Positions 1 to 13,810 of a stretch of DNA of 64,000 nucleotides are shown here, one piece after another. Source of the stretch: Aphelocoma coerulescens (taxonomy: Eukaryota; Chordata; Aves; Passeriformes; Corvidae). The DNA lies in contig NC_091016.1 of NCBI RefSeq assembly GCF_041296385.1, positions 20,745,497-20,809,496 of the forward strand, given 5' to 3'. The first letter of the stretch is position 1. Each line of letters starts with the position of its first letter. The notes under the pieces are model-generated. The model was given only the letters and a program-made list of their open reading frames with translations, did no database searches and was not told where the DNA came from. Both the position numbers and the translations under genes were made by a program.

Positions 1-605
1 AAAGAGAAAGAACCTGCTCTTTGCTTTCTTAGGTGTTCATGTCCATGTGAGGAGCTCAACTGTCATATATGAAATCCCTATTTGTGCTTGGTCTTTGCAT
101 ATTAAGTGCTTTAATTAATTAATTTTGAGTTAAATATTTTTAAATTGAATGTTAAAATTAACCCATCAGCCCAGGTACAAAAATCAAGTTCCATTATCAG
201 TGTTTTCAATTGTTCAAAGCAGTTTATTAAGAGAGTTGCACCCTTCCCAGTTAAAAATTCCCAACTTAATGCTCCCTTTTCAAACTTCAAACCACCTGTA
301 CACCATAAGAGTTATCTTTCCTGTGTTTACTGTATACTTTTACAAGTGTTTTAAGATGTGTTGGATGTATTTTAATACTTTTTTTTGGTGTTTTTACTTG
401 TACTTTGGTTCCAAGGCAAATTCCAAAAACCCCAGTTCTAACAGCCAGCAGCTGTTTTTAGCCCCATGGCCATTACCCTGTAGGCAAGCTCCATGGCAAC
501 CTGAATTTTAATGAAGGCATTGTAGCACCCTTATCTCAACTGATACCACCCCTCTGACAAGGATGAGCCATTGGTGGATGGAGATGATCTGTCAAAGGGA
601 ACGCA

Positions 606-671
606 CCAATCACTTTAAACCGAAGGGGCGGGCTGGGGGTGGACTGTGGGCGGAGCAAAGGCACTATAAAA
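606..671 (+). promoter_or_regulatory. LTR-A promoter: CCAAT, two GC boxes, TATA
   Basis: CCAAT at 606-610, GGGGCGGG at 625-632, GGGCGG at 648-653 and TATAAAA at 665-671, in the order and spacing of a textbook RNA polymerase II promoter. Transcription would be expected to start about 25-30 bp past the TATA box, near 695-700. The same set is kept in the inverted copy at 38527-38591, which supports function in the parent element. Whether this copy is active cannot be seen. Confidence 0.75.
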
Positions 672-959
672 CAAGGAGGCAGCCAGAAACACCACCTCTT
701 TTTTCCCTGCAGGCTGTGGTGGATGTCAGTGCTGGGAAAGCCCTACTTCTATTAAAGTAATTTAGTAATTTTTTTGCTTTTGGACCAGCCAAAAGCCAGC
801 CCAGCACTGCAAGTCCTTTTTCTCTACCTGAGGTCCAGTGCTGTCTCAGCCAGAAGATCTAAAATCCCTGCGCTCCTGGGGCATACCATCTATCGAGCCA
901 TAGGATCCCAAATTTTTATATTTTTCTAATTTCTGTAATTTTTCCATTTTTCCGTTTTC

Positions 960-965
960 AATAAA
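960..965 (+). terminator. LTR-A polyadenylation signal AATAAA
   Basis: AATAAA lies about 45 bp before the 3' end of the LTR, within a T-rich stretch that follows. The same signal is present on the minus strand of copy 2 at 38249-38254. An earlier ATTAAA at 751-756 is a weaker alternative. Confidence 0.65.
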
Positions 966-1016
966 TTATTTTAATTTTTTTTTTTTACTAAGAGTTATTT
1001 CATTTCTCACATCAAC

Positions 1017-4000
1017 TATAACTCAGTAGCCACACCCACACACCTCAGCAGGCTCCTGTGCCACATTGCACATCCCAGCTGGGGGTGCTGCTGCTGGCGG
1101 GGCGCAGGTACCCCAGTCCTGCATGCTCTGAGGACCCTGTCTATCCCCTCATCACCCTGCTAATTCAGCCTCCCCCACATTTATCTGGCAAGCAATTCAG
1201 CACTGCCACCTATGAAAAGCTGGAGATGACAATGATCCACTACGGATCACACCACGGGAGCCCTCCCATAGACACCCACTCCCATGGGATGGCCTAGAGC
1301 AGGGCTACAGGCTGAGCAAAGCCTGGGGTGACCATAGCTTATCCTCTGCCCCAAGCAGGCAGGACAGTCCCAGCCACCCTCTGTGCCTGGGAAACAGGGA
1401 TCCCTCCAGCTCCACAAAAAGGGAGCACCCTGCCCCTCCTCCCCACTGTGAGCTGCGTGGCTGCAGGAACCACGATGGAACAGGCACCCTTGGGTGCCAG
1501 TCCACGCCCTGGTAGCAGCATTGCACGACATTCACAGGGCTCGTCAGACACGGGCTGAGCTGCTTCAGCCCAGCTGCCCTGCAGCAGGCACAGCCATGCC
1601 CTCTGGCCATGGCAAAAACGCCTCCAAGGGAAGGGGCACGGACAAATGACTTTTGGAAGACGAATTGCAGCAGCTCATTCATTCAGGTGATTTCAGCAAG
1701 TGGCAAAAGAAGATAATCTCTCTGCTGTTTATCTCGCTGCTGCTTTGTTTGTGGTTTGTTTCCAGGCACAAAGTAGCCAAATTAGGTCACAGCCATGGCA
1801 CTGTATAAGAGCTTGTTATTGAAGCTGTGCAAGTAACACCAGTCTGGCTCACAGGTGTTGTGATAAGTAAGTTTTTATTTCTCATATTCATAACACTAAC
1901 TTTTGAGTGTAAATTTGCCTGAGATGCAAAGTGGATTCCGAAATCCATCAGGTCCAAGAATTTCAGTCAAAGTCATCAACTAAGATTGCCTCAAAACCTT
2001 ATAGAAAATAACTAAATTTAGGATTTTAACAAAGTCCAGGCAGGATGAGTTTTGATTGCTTTCAGATGTGACAGCAAAATTTGAATACTCATAGCTGTTT
2101 GTAAATTTAGGCAAGAGCTATAAATCTCTCTCTCATTTGTCAGTTCAGTTAAGTTCCAGTTCTGCTGTTCTACTCAAAAGCTTGGCAGGATTATGCTTCT
2201 GTGTTTTATTTCCTAATCTGACCATTATGGTAACTAATTTATTTCTATGTAATTTAATTATCTTTAGCTGTTCTGCATCCTTGGTACACTCTGACTACTC
2301 CATCTCCAGCTATTTAATTTTCACTCTTCTCCTGCATTTGAATAATTTCTCTTTACATAGATTGCTGGCATTGGAAATGTTGCTTAACTTGTGTCATCTC
2401 CCGGCAGAGCCATTATTTTATTACAATACATCATCTGGCCAAGGGGGTGGACCACAGAACTTTGGTCCTTAGGATTTGCATTCAGAAGCCATTATTTTCT
2501 TTCTGATGTTAATAAAGTTGCTCTGCTCTTTCCCTGCCTTGGTTCCTGCTCCTGTTCCACCACCAGGTACTATTTGCAAAGCAGAGAGTTTCCTTGATCC
2601 TTGCAAGTCTGCCTTTAATTCCTTTATTTCTGTTTTAAAATCCTGCCAGGCCACTATTGGGAGATTCAAGTTGTGGAAGAACTTACTTCCTCCCCTTTTT
2701 TGGTGCTACTGATCTTAGCATAAGTTTCACGGCTGAACTCTGTGGAATGCAGATTTCACCTCTACCTACAATATAAATGTATTCCATCTTCAAAGTCCTC
2801 ACAGGGGCCCAGCAGTAGCTTTGGTTTCTCTCAGGGCAGCCTTTCCTTGGAGCTGCCTCCAGCTCCTGGGTGCTCCCCTGGCACATACATCCCTTTTCCC
2901 AATGCACAGCAACTGCAGGGTACAGGCATCATTTCTCTTGTTTACCATTCTCCCTGTATCACTTTCTTACAGCTGTTCTGCCACTGCAATATTTGTAAAA
3001 GTATAATAACCTAAAATGTGGCAGTTGGATAACAGAGGCATTTTACATGAACTTGTCTTCAATTTAGCCATCCATATTTGTGTCTCAGAGGAAAGCAGCA
3101 TTCCTCACACCTTCCTTTTCAACATTTTTCTAAATTAACAAGTCTCAAAATAGAATAGCAGCAGATAAATTTACTTATTAGACAACAGCTGCCAAAATTT
3201 GCCACTAACAGGTGTATGCAAGATGTATTTCTCTACAGTAAAGAAGAAATTTAATCTCTAAATGATTTCATTTGGCACTAAGACAGAAGTTCTTTATTCT
3301 AAATATATGTCAACAAGGTTTCCACACAAGTTTTACCTTTGTGGTATACTACAAAAATAAAAACCTCTTGTTTAATGGGCTGTTCTAAGGGCAAACTACA
3401 ATTGCCAGATGATATCTTAAATAATGCAAAACGTACTCAAATTATCTGCTGATCTGTCTGAAAGCCTGCACACCTCTTCCTACTTTTTTTACCCTCTGTA
3501 TTTCTTCTTGACTGGTTTCACCATGACAGACCATGCAGCACCTCTCACCTGTTTTGCTTCAAAACTAGTCACTGCCCACTCTCTGAAGTGGGAACTCAGG
3601 TGCCACTTCCGAATTTGAAGCTATTTCAAGGGTGAGAGAAAGCGGAGTGTGTGGTGAGATGACAGGATACAGGATTCGAGTCGGGTCTGGCCAGATCATC
3701 TAGCAGCATTGAAAGAATATTGTCAGCTATTCTGGCTTGCTCTGAATTTCTCTTTTTGAAGACAGCAGCAGAAATCACAGAGATTCCTCAGTGTGAGTTT
3801 ACAGAAAGAATCTGATGCCCACATGAAGAAAACCAAAGTGAATTTTAGTCATCCACTGAGAAACTGGTAGACTTTGAGAGAAAGCTGAAAGCCTGGTGGA
3901 GCTTAGTGGTGGCAGGGATCTGCCAGCTGTGCTGACCCTGCTCCCCTTGTACATCACTCCTCTGTGCCACCCCTGCTGCACTCAAACAACCTTCCCCAAG

Positions 4001-6819
4001 ACAAGATTCCAGGGACGAGCATGATTTATCCTGCAAACACTGCTCCTGCGCGCTGGAGGTGGACTTGATTCAGAACAGGGAGAATATTCTGCACATTCTC
4101 CTCAACAGTCCCTATGCAGATGTGGGGATGTTAGAAACAGGAGCTGAGTGTCTGTGGGAATATCAGCTGGTACCAGGAGCTGACTGCAGAAAGAGCAAGA
4201 ATAAGCAGGAAGGTGAGAGCGTAAAAGTCTACAGCTTCAGTGCAACAGGCGCCTGAGGTCACAACAGGGACTATTATTTTCTGGCAGGAGAGAAATAGTA
4301 AATCAATGTTTCATTCTGATCTGGTGGCTGGCTGACATCTATGGCACCCTGCCACAGGTGGCTCACATGACAGCCTCCTGCAGTATATCTTCCACACTTA
4401 GGAACATCACAAGAAACAGAACAGTTTCTACAAGATATATTGTGTTTGTGTTTCCAGAAGCCTCTAAAACCTCACAATAAAACCAAACCAAACCCAAAGC
4501 AACACACCTAGTGTTCAGGTAGCTGAGGTCTCAAAAGCAAGGAAATTCCAGAATTGGCTTCATCAGTGCAACCTTAGTTTTGTTTCTTTTTGTCTTTTTA
4601 TATATACACTGCCTTAAATGCAGGAGAAAATATTAGACACTTTTAACAAAATACCTAGAATTATGACATACACCTGGAACCTGTGTGGGTGAATTTGGGT
4701 GTTTGGTTGTTTTTCAAACACACAGTGTCATGCAACCTTTCTGCTATGTCTACATGATTCAAATTGCACACCTCTGTCCCCGAAGATGCTTACCTGGGAA
4801 CCTTGTATTTCAACCATATAAACAAACCCATTAGTTTACAGGCTGAAAACACACCCCAGAAGGCACGCTCCAATTTCCTTGGCACTGCCCCTCAATCCAG
4901 CTCTATAAATGGGCCCCCAGCCAAATAACTCACTCTAATGTCAACCAAGGAGTAATTCTGCTGTGCTCCAAGTAATTTTCTGCTTTCCTTGCCAACATCA
5001 CCTGAAACAGGGACAGAAACTGCCCTAAAAGCAGGCTGTGGTCCCTGGATCCTTTAGCCTGACCTCCAGGCAGGAGAGCAGGGATGCATCAGCAGACCTG
5101 TGCTTCTGATGAGGTAAATTGTGAGCAAGCCCTGATGTGAAATTGCCAGGTACGAGTCACCTGCTGATTATGACAAATTTTGTTTGCTCTGTTATCACAG
5201 GCAATGTAAAACCAGGGCATTGCACAGCTTCTGCATGTACATCCAGTGCAGAGAGGGATTTCTTACAGGGACACATGCTTCCAGTATCATTGCTTCAGTA
5301 TTTATCCCTGGCTCCATTCACTTTTCTGCTTAGAGCTCACATCCAGTCATGAAACACTGGCTCTTTTACAAATAAAAAGTGGGTTTTTTGGATTTTTGTG
5401 CATATTCACAATTGAAATTTTAGAAATAAAAGGTCCCACAAATTCTGCCTCAAAGACACCCTTCTAAGTACAGATCTGGATGTTACAACCCTGGGCTTTG
5501 TCAGAAGTTTTCAATGCCACTGTAAAACCATTTGTGTTTTAACATACCAAATGGACATGACTATGTATTGGATTTTGTTGTGGATAGACCATCCAAGAGA
5601 AACAAGGTGACATCAATTTTTTTGCCAGAAGTCAGTGTCTGTAAGACACTCTAGGTTTACTACTTAAACTTCCAAAAGCAAATTGGCACTGTACTTAGGA
5701 GTCCATTTAAACAGGCAATACTTGCAAGTGCTAATTTTGCGTAAACTCTGGTAATGTTTATTAACAAAAGAGACAATATAGTATCAATTAGGAAATGTTC
5801 AGCAGCCAGTTAATAATAGACAAAATAATCCCCTTTGGCTCCTCAGCTGTCTTAGCAAATGTTTAACAATGAAGATATCCAAGCTCGAGCGGTCTAATTA
5901 AAGAGGATTCTTTTCCTTACTGTCCTTGAATGTTTAGCTCATAGAGATCAACAATTGAGACTTACAAAGGTAAAGCCTAACTACACATCCCCTTTCACTT
6001 CTGCACTGTCACAATATATTGTCAGGGGTTACCTAATGACAAAAGCAACTCCAGTTCAGGGAGAGACCAGGACACACAGCCCTGGCTGTGCTGGAGATGA
6101 TATTCCTTCTTGATCAGCATCTATACCTTGACTCGTGGCTGCTGTACCACAGGAAAGACACCCATTCTGATGGCACCTCTCTATTTTCTCATTTTCTCTT
6201 TCCCAGATCTGCCCCTGCACAGTCCAGGCTGGGTTAGCACTCTCTTTTACACAAACTCTGAGGAATTGCAACTCAAGAGGATGCAGGAACCCCACTGACA
6301 CAAGCCAAGGTCAGCCTGGTTGCATGTGCAGGATTAGCAGTTTGGGCAGGCAGCATTTTCCCTGGCTTCCTAGCACTAACACAGCCTCTGGATCAGTTCT
6401 CAAGTACTGGGAAATGCTGAAGTTGCTGCTGGGGGCTGCAAAAGACTCAACAGCATTGCTTCAGTTGCCTGTTTCTGCTCAGCAAGGAGCTGCACAGAGA
6501 GGGGCTTCAGACCTTTAAGCAGAATCCTTTCTCTCCAGGAGATACCCCCTTCTCTGTCCTTGCTGCCTCTCAGTCACATTTCAGTTCATTATCCAGCTCT
6601 TCCACAGCAAGACTTCAGAGAGTCACCCCTCCTTCAAGGCACGTTTAGTTGAAATTTGCTGTCATTTACTCACACCATGGGAGGAACAGTATTTCAGTAC
6701 AGCTGTTTCCAAAGATTAAGTGAATTACAAGAAATACTAATGAATTAATATAATAATAATAATATGCTATATTGTACTTATTATTTATATCATATTACAG
6801 CATAATGAATATAATGAAT
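1017..6819. other. Unique-looking non-coding DNA, no gene recognised
   Basis: Nothing here is recognisable as a gene or repeat. Bases 1020-1680 are richer in GC than the rest, which explains overlapping open frames on both strands there, including 125 codons at 1305-1682 minus; none resembles a known protein. The remainder is AT-rich, with open frames up to 111 codons (2137-2472 plus) that look like chance. A TATA-like TATAAAT at 4904-4910 has no supporting elements. Confidence 0.6.
6745..6764. repeat. Short TAA/ATA microsatellite
   Basis: A short run of TAA units directly upstream of the CR1 fragment, in an AT-rich stretch that continues to about 6815. Confidence 0.7.
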
Positions 6820-7089
6820 ACTCTTCTCTCTGGTGGCCAGTGACAGGACCTGAGAGAATGGTATGAAGCTGGGGCAGGGGAGGTTTAGGTTGGATATCAG
6901 GAAAAGGTTCTTCACCCAGAGGGTGGTTGGGCACTGGAACAGGCTCCCCACAGCAGTGGTCACAGCACCAAACCTGACAGAACTCAAAATGTGTTTGGAC
7001 AGTACTCTTGGGGTTGTTGTATGAAGGGCCAGGAGCTTTGATGATCCTTGTGGGTCCCTTTCAACTCAGAATATTCTATGATTCTATGA
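6820..7089 (+). mobile_element. CR1 LINE, 5'-truncated 3' end
   Basis: Plus-strand CR1 3' end. It contains the phrases usual in avian CR1: the GTTCTTCACCCAGAGGGTGG stretch, the GGCACTGGAACAGGCTCCCC stretch, and the terminal repeated ATTCTATG motif at 7073-7088. About 20-30 bases near 7000 seem to be missing compared with the usual family sequence. No reverse transcriptase remains. I see no clear target-site duplication. CR1 copies are normally 5'-truncated, so this is typical dead material, but it is strong evidence that the genome is avian. Confidence 0.93.
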
Positions 7090-10000
7090 ACAACTGAGAT
7101 CTATTCTTCTCCCTGCCCTCAAATCCAAAGCACCGAAGTCTGCTTTTCTTTAGGGTCCTTCCCACAGGCCTGCATGTCATAGAGATTAGCAGACAATGCA
7201 GAACTGTCTGAGAGCATTTCTGCAGGACTCAGTGTCAAATTAGCCAAGTTAACATGATAGATTATGATAAATTGAATGCCTGGGGTACTACGTGCTTGAA
7301 CTATGTGGTGCTGTGTAGCACAGCAAATGTATTTCCTAAAAAGCCCTAACTGGGCAATTTCATCCAAATAAAAATGCTACTAAATATGCCTTTGCTTGTT
7401 GTCAGATACTTTCTTCTCCTTCTCAGCAGCTATAAAACATATGGTTTACACTGCTAAGAGCCTCTGTAAATCATGCTGTAATACCTGTAGGTTATACTTA
7501 GGCATAGACATGTCTTCAGCTGATGTCAATTGTTGTAACAGCCCTGACGTCAGAACCAAGATTATTTACAGCAGCTGAGCGTCTGTGCTCAGCACTTACC
7601 AAGGCAGGCAAATGAGAAGGGATTTGGCTTTAGGTTCAGGGGGACTTTAAAGTAGAACTTGGTCTGGAGAAATTAAAGACAGGCAATGACTCAAATCTGG
7701 TCCTTATCTGCTTGAGAGCAGATCTATAGATATAAACCTATCAATCTTGACTCTCCTGCTGCCCTTTACCATATATAGCATAAAGCTAGAGAAACACCTG
7801 ACAACAACATGAATACATACACATATAAATAAAATTGTAGAGGTGTTTAGCATTTGTCTCACCCTCTGAAAAGAGACGATGACAAACACCTTTCATAGGA
7901 GAAGCTAGGACAATGCTGAGTCTTCACACCAGCTTCTCTATACAGGCAGGAAAGGGAACTCTTGAAGAGGCACCTCCACACTGTAATTCACCCACCAGAG
8001 AAGAGAAACTTCATCCAGCTCCTACCTCCCAAGGATGGATAGGAATGTCTCCTGGACTTGAATTACACCAAGACTCCAGGATTCCTCTCAGGGAAGGCTT
8101 AGTAGGAGCCTCCTTTTAGTAAGAGGGACACAGCAGTTAAGTGCTACAGCCTAGGGGTAAACCTCCTTCACAGCTGGGAGGGTTTCCCAAGCCACTTCTT
8201 AAGCAAAGTTCCAGGCAGCCCTCACAATATTCTAAGTTTTGCATTGCTGCGTGGCATATAAATCTTGCAACCAAGGTTTTTGCAACTTCCACACCATAGT
8301 TTTATAGTAGCACAACACAATAAAGAGTCAAGTAAAAAAGAGTAAAGCACACCATAACCATCTGATAGGAAAATAACCTCAACCTTCCCTACTTGCAGGA
8401 AGCTGTAGAACTCACAGGGTTAAAAATTATTTTTCAGTCAATCTCTTTATGCATCCCACACACTAGAACTTATCTGACATGAAAGGGAATAGATGGGTAT
8501 AAATATAGTACATGAAGTGCAGCATTAACTTTAGTACAGACAAATTATGTTAAAGACTGTCAGCATTTAGTCTGGCACAACTGCTATACTGCTACAACAT
8601 TTGGGGGAAGAAAAGAGGGACTCAGGATGATCTCATTTGTCTCCTTCCAATGGATCATTCAGAATTGAATTGTGTGTTCCACCCTAGGCTTTGGGAAGCC
8701 TCAGTGGAAAGATGTTATTTCTGAAGGTGCTTGTAAGAGCAGCTTCGTGGTCTCTGCATGGGGAAGAGGCAGCACTTTGTCGAGCTCCTTGTGGGAGTGT
8801 AAGGGCTCATCTGGGAGATGCCTGTACTGCAGCACCCACCAGGGATGGCATCTCCTCCTCACGTAGCCCTGCTTTCAGAAGGTGTTCGCAATGCAGGGGC
8901 TTCTTTGTTTTGCTTCTGTTTTAACAATCCTGAGAGCTTAACAATTTCTTTCATTTAAAGGAGGAAAATCAAAAAGAGAGACAGAAAACCCAATTTTCTA
9001 TTTATTTTTAGTGCCACTTAATGTGCATCCTGCTAAGCCAACAATCATCCCAGCATGAGCTGACTAGAAGCAGCAGCAGGTAGCTTCCTGGCTAGCTGGC
9101 AGGGATCAGAGTGGATAAAAGAGAAATAAGACTAAGTTTGCCACACAGAGTAAACCCAAGCAGGGGGTTTTACTTCTGCCCTCCGCCCACATTACAAAGA
9201 GCTTCCTTTTTTTTATAGCAGGGCCCCTTAGCTCAAGATATAAAACCCCAATGGCCCCCCGAAAGATTTCCCAAGACCAAATAACTGCTGTGAAACCACC
9301 TTTGGTGCCAGAGTCTGCCTTCTCTTCCTCATCTCTGCTTGTTGCAGACTCATTTCAGTATCACCTGGGGGACACAGCAGGAGCAGCTTATCCCAGACAG
9401 GAACAGAAGTGGAATTTTGCAGTGAAGGCCCTGTACCCCACAGAGATCCTTCCAGGTTTGACTCACATCTGCTGGCCGACTTACCAGCAGCTGCTCACTA
9501 ACACGCAGGGAAAAGGGCTTAGTGCCCAAAGCTCCAACACTGTCATAAAACTCTTCTTTTACAAATACCTGCCCAGTGGAAGAAAAGCGTGCTCTATTAG
9601 CTGCACAGAGATGCATCAGCTTTGAAACTCCAAGGTCATGTCTCCATTTGAATGTATGCATATATGGAAAAGCAACAGGGGACATTTATTTCAACAACAG
9701 CATTTTCAGATTTTTTTCAACTAAATAAATATTATGTTATTACAAGATTTTTCCACTGGGTGAGGGCTTGCTAGAAAAAAACTATACTGACAAGCCTGTA
9801 TGAACAACAATTCAAACCAGGTACCTGCCAGCCAAAATAATGCACATGGAAACGCCTTACTGCCCAAATCACACTGGAGAGCTGTGTGTTGGGTATAGGG
9901 CTTTGGAGAAGTAAAAACTTAATCACTTTTTAATCCAGGACAGTGATGCTGTCCCCAGGACAAACTCCCTCCCTGCTATCTCAGGTCAGGGCACAGGAGG

Positions 10001-13000
10001 ACAGATGCAAGGACTAAAGGAGGCAGGCAGGACTCCCACCTTCTGACAGGAAAAGCCATCACAAAACACTGTTCCTTTTCTATACCTAGCCTGCCATGCC
10101 CTCTGCCACACATTCATCACAGATTGCTAACAAGCTAGTAGTTAAGCATTTTCCAATAGTCCATTCACAAGTGAAATGCATATTTGACCTCATTTTTATC
10201 ATTAGGGGAGATAATCTCTTTGGGGCCTTTGGGGCAAACAACCAAGGCTCTATACAGAGAGTCTTTACAGGGACCACACCTTCCCTCCAGAGTTTATGGT
10301 TTCTACGATGCAATCACTCACCATAGGCACAAAACAAGTGTAATAGGGCAGATACAGCATGAAAAAATGTTGGGACAAGAGCAGCAGTATCTCACAAATC
10401 TGAGCTCCTTAAGGTTAGACCAGCAGAAAGTTACAATTGTGCATTTTTGTTAGAGCAAGAGGACAGTCTCCAGACACACAATTAAGTCTTTTCACTGAAA
10501 ACCTGCACCTGGGGACCAAACACAACGAAAGAAATCACACTATGGAAGTGAACTTACAACAATTCCTACAGAAGCAAGCTTGAAGTCTGCTGAGAACCTG
10601 TCAGAGAGCAAGTACCAGGACACAAAAACATACTCTGCATTTTAGTAAGAGGAGAGTACTCATGACTTTGTACCTACCTCAGAGGAGACAAGCAGCAGAA
10701 AGGCCCCTACCCTTCCCCAAGGAATTTAAAGAGCCCAGAGATGTCTCCTGGGAAGGCCACCAGGCAGGTGCTAGCAATCAACAGCATCTCCAGTCCCACT
10801 AGTACTTTGCTTAATGGGATTAGGTTCATTACAACCACTTCCCTCTGACTGGTTTGCTGTCCCTCTCCCTGTGGAAAAGCTACAGCCTGCTCTGCCAGGA
10901 GCTATGCACAGGACTGCAGTTATCCAGGCAGGATTTCCAGCCCTTGGTGATGGTATCGTTCACCTCTCAGTGCATGCGAAGAAGACAGTGAAAGGCAGAT
11001 TCAAGAAGTCATTTCAAATCATTTGCTTTTTATCTTGTCAACAGAATAAAACCCAGAACTTATACTGAAAGCAAAATACAGGAGAAGGATAATCTGCCAA
11101 GCCCTTTCCACTCTATTTCTCAATTTAGTGCTAAGATCAGGTGACACGGAGATAAATCCCCTATCTCTCTCTTCCTCCACTTGGGAGGAAGAGTCTGCCC
11201 TCATAAAACTCAGATTAACCCCCTAGTTCACCAAGGAGCTGAATAATAGCACCAATGGCTTCTACCCATGCATTCTGCAAATCTGGTGACAGGACTATCA
11301 AGAGCAAGGGGAAAATTCTCAGTGCCAAGACCTGTGCTAGGACACAGCACCCGGCCCAGCAAGCTGACAGCAGCGTTCACAGTGGCTGTCAGACAACTGT
11401 AGAAGGACCTGTTTTGCACAGCTCCACTCACAGTGTGACATCTAATGTCAAGAAACATCTGACACTCTTTGTCAATCAGCAGAGTCAGCCCGACTTCGAG
11501 GCATGTGCCGAGCTATAGGCAAGAAAAAGAACGGATGGAACGCTGAGCCTGCTGGGATGCTCAAGAACATAAGATGAAGTAGGCAGAATGCATCCCAGGA
11601 TATCAGGTTCAGCACTGACATGGTGGAAGCTGTAAATACTTTATGTTTTAATTGGCTTGCTTGTGAAGTGGAGTAAATGACTCACTAAAAATGGCATGCT
11701 GTTGGTCTAAATCTAGTTATGTACCATGTACCTCTCTGAGAAGATTAGAGTGAGCACATTCAGTTCCAAGTCTGTGCAGCAGCTCTGGGTGAAAGGCATC
11801 TGGGCACACTGCTTATCAAATACTCTATCCATGGTGGCAAGTCCTGGCTGCCAGCAGGAAACACCCAGAGCTCTGTCATTTGCTGAGCAAAGTGCTCAGA
11901 GGTGTAAAGAGCCAGCATTACACAGAACACTTGTGAGCAAGGGAAATAGCCCATGCCCCCTGAAGACCAAAGCAGTTCCTTCCTGGAGATCACAGTGATG
12001 GATGAGGGAAGTTTGGGGCCCTTCACTGCCCTGGGCAAGGTGAGGAGGTCCAATAGCACCTGTAGCTTTCTGCTGAGCCCATGCAGAGGTGTATCATACT
12101 GCTCCTAGGAAATGGATTACCCCATACAGGGGCAGCAACAGCAGGCAATAGCTGTTCTCTCTTCTCTGGCTTGCCCAGTGTGTCAAACATCTATTTGATA
12201 GCCAGGCACCACTGCCTGCAGGCCAGCTCAAACTGGACTCCAAAATGCACCACATGGCTTTGTTTGAGGCAGGTTACAAGGGCAACACATTAGAGAAAAA
12301 GACTACAACACAACTAAAATGTTCTGTTAGTTTTAATTAAGCTCATCGCACTGGAAAACTTTCTGATTCCAGGGAAACACTTGTCATTGGGATTCCTGCC
12401 TTTTTTGTTTTGCTTTTAAGCTTAAAATCACCCAAATTGCAAACCAGCAAAGGGCTAAGTGATCCTGGTGAGCTCCCACTCAGGCTCCCGCAGTTTGCAA
12501 TAAGCTCAGTGAGAGCCCATCTCAGCACTGGATATTGGATATGGTTTCCAGATGGTCATGCAGGGCATCAAGACAACAAATTACCAGGAGAGGAGACCTG
12601 TCAGAGCCATCCTCTGTTGCAGGACTTCCTTTCACAGAAATGACATGCGGATTGCAAATGGGACAAAAAGCTTGTGAGACAGCAACTCCAGACAGGATTT
12701 GTTTCTCACTGACTAACTGTGAATTCAGCTTTTTTCAAGCCATTTTCTGTCTCTTTACATATCATGCTGCTGTAGGAATTGCAAAGGTAAGGAACATTTT
12801 CTCAGGCACACATTCATAACACAAAACAAAGAGGAAGCACTAGGTACAGGAATGTAACAGAAAATGTAGGTCACGTTCAAAAATATTATCAGGAGCATGC
12901 AGAGTATATCATACCTCTACAATGAGCTTTGCTTTCATGAAAATTAATTAGGCACAGATTTCCAGTATTGCTTTTCATTTCTGTTGCCTCAGCTCTTTGG

Positions 13001-13805
13001 TGTCACATCTCAGACAGCTTGGCCCTGCTATTCATAAGCACTGATCACCTCCAGCATGACCACAGCAATCGGGAGCTGCCCACTGAAACAAAGCTTTTGA
13101 TATCTCAAAGGCCACATTCTGCTTCTTGTCTTGGATGAGGAAACAGGTGACTATTGCAGGTATGCCTGTAATCTCCAATGAAAGGGCCAGCAGAGACACA
13201 ACAATGATTCTCCTTTGGTGGTAGCAATGAAGGGCAATCACAGGAGGAGCCTAGGAAAACCACTGCAAACAGAGCTAACATTTTTAAAATTTACATACTA
13301 AGCAGGATTTGACATAAAACAATTTCACATGTTAGTTTCAGAGCAAAGGCTTCATTTCATCCCATGAAGTCGAATACTGATTGCTCAAACCACGTATTTT
13401 CCAATACATGGCCCAGCTACAGATCAGCTAAATGTTCACAGGCATCACTCCAACGTCTCTCAGTTTTCTTTCTCACTTCTCTCCCTGTCTGCTATTTTTG
13501 CCTTCAGGAATCTCAATAACTCTAGTATTGCTCCTAGTTTTTATCATCTATATTTGAAGATGTATTTATACAATGAAGGAGCATGTTTTGAACAAGGAAT
13601 TCTGCAAAGTTTACTATGGGAGACAAGATCACAGCAGATATGAGAGTCAATTCACAATATATTTTATGCCCATCTCAATCCCGTGGATGAAAAGTTGTAA
13701 AGGGAAGATGAGCCTCTTTGGCTTCCACCTTTTGTACATTCTTTATTCCAAGAGCTAGGGCAGATTGCAGTGACTGGACATGAGTATCACTGGAAAAGTA
13801 GCTTT
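7090..13805. other. Unique-looking non-coding DNA, no gene recognised
   Basis: No gene, LTR or CR1 fragment recognised in 6.7 kb. The longest open frame is 124 codons at 9251-9625 plus, matched by an antisense frame of 111 codons; neither shows domains, low-complexity structure or familiar motifs. A TATAAAA sequence near 9240 sits just before this frame, but there is no other promoter evidence. The region is AT-rich throughout. Confidence 0.6.
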
Positions 13806-13810
13806 CAACA

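Larger units (their letters stand above)
61..1011 (+). mobile_element. Solo LTR, family A copy 1 (endogenous retrovirus)
   Basis: A 951-bp LTR that begins TG and ends CA. It is flanked by a perfect 5-bp target-site duplication, TCAAC at 56-60 and 1012-1016, so both ends are exact and no internal region remains; it is a solo LTR left by LTR-LTR recombination. A second copy lies inverted at 38210-38960 and confirms the ends. Inside are, in order, a CCAAT box, two GC boxes, a TATA box and an AATAAA signal, the usual U3-R-U5 order. Relative to copy 2 it carries about 115 extra bases (roughly 191-305) and about 45 extra bases (roughly 487-530). A 5-bp TSD is common for avian ERVL-like elements, but the class is inferred only from this. 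Open frames inside it are chance. Confidence 0.92.

Noticed and set aside
145..511. Overlapping ORFs near the window start
   Set aside because: They lie within U3 of LTR A, and a similar frame in the other copy (38678-38881 minus) reflects shared LTR sequence, not a gene.
4904..4910. TATAAAT promoter candidate
   Set aside because: No CCAAT or GC box and no downstream ORF or transcript signal.
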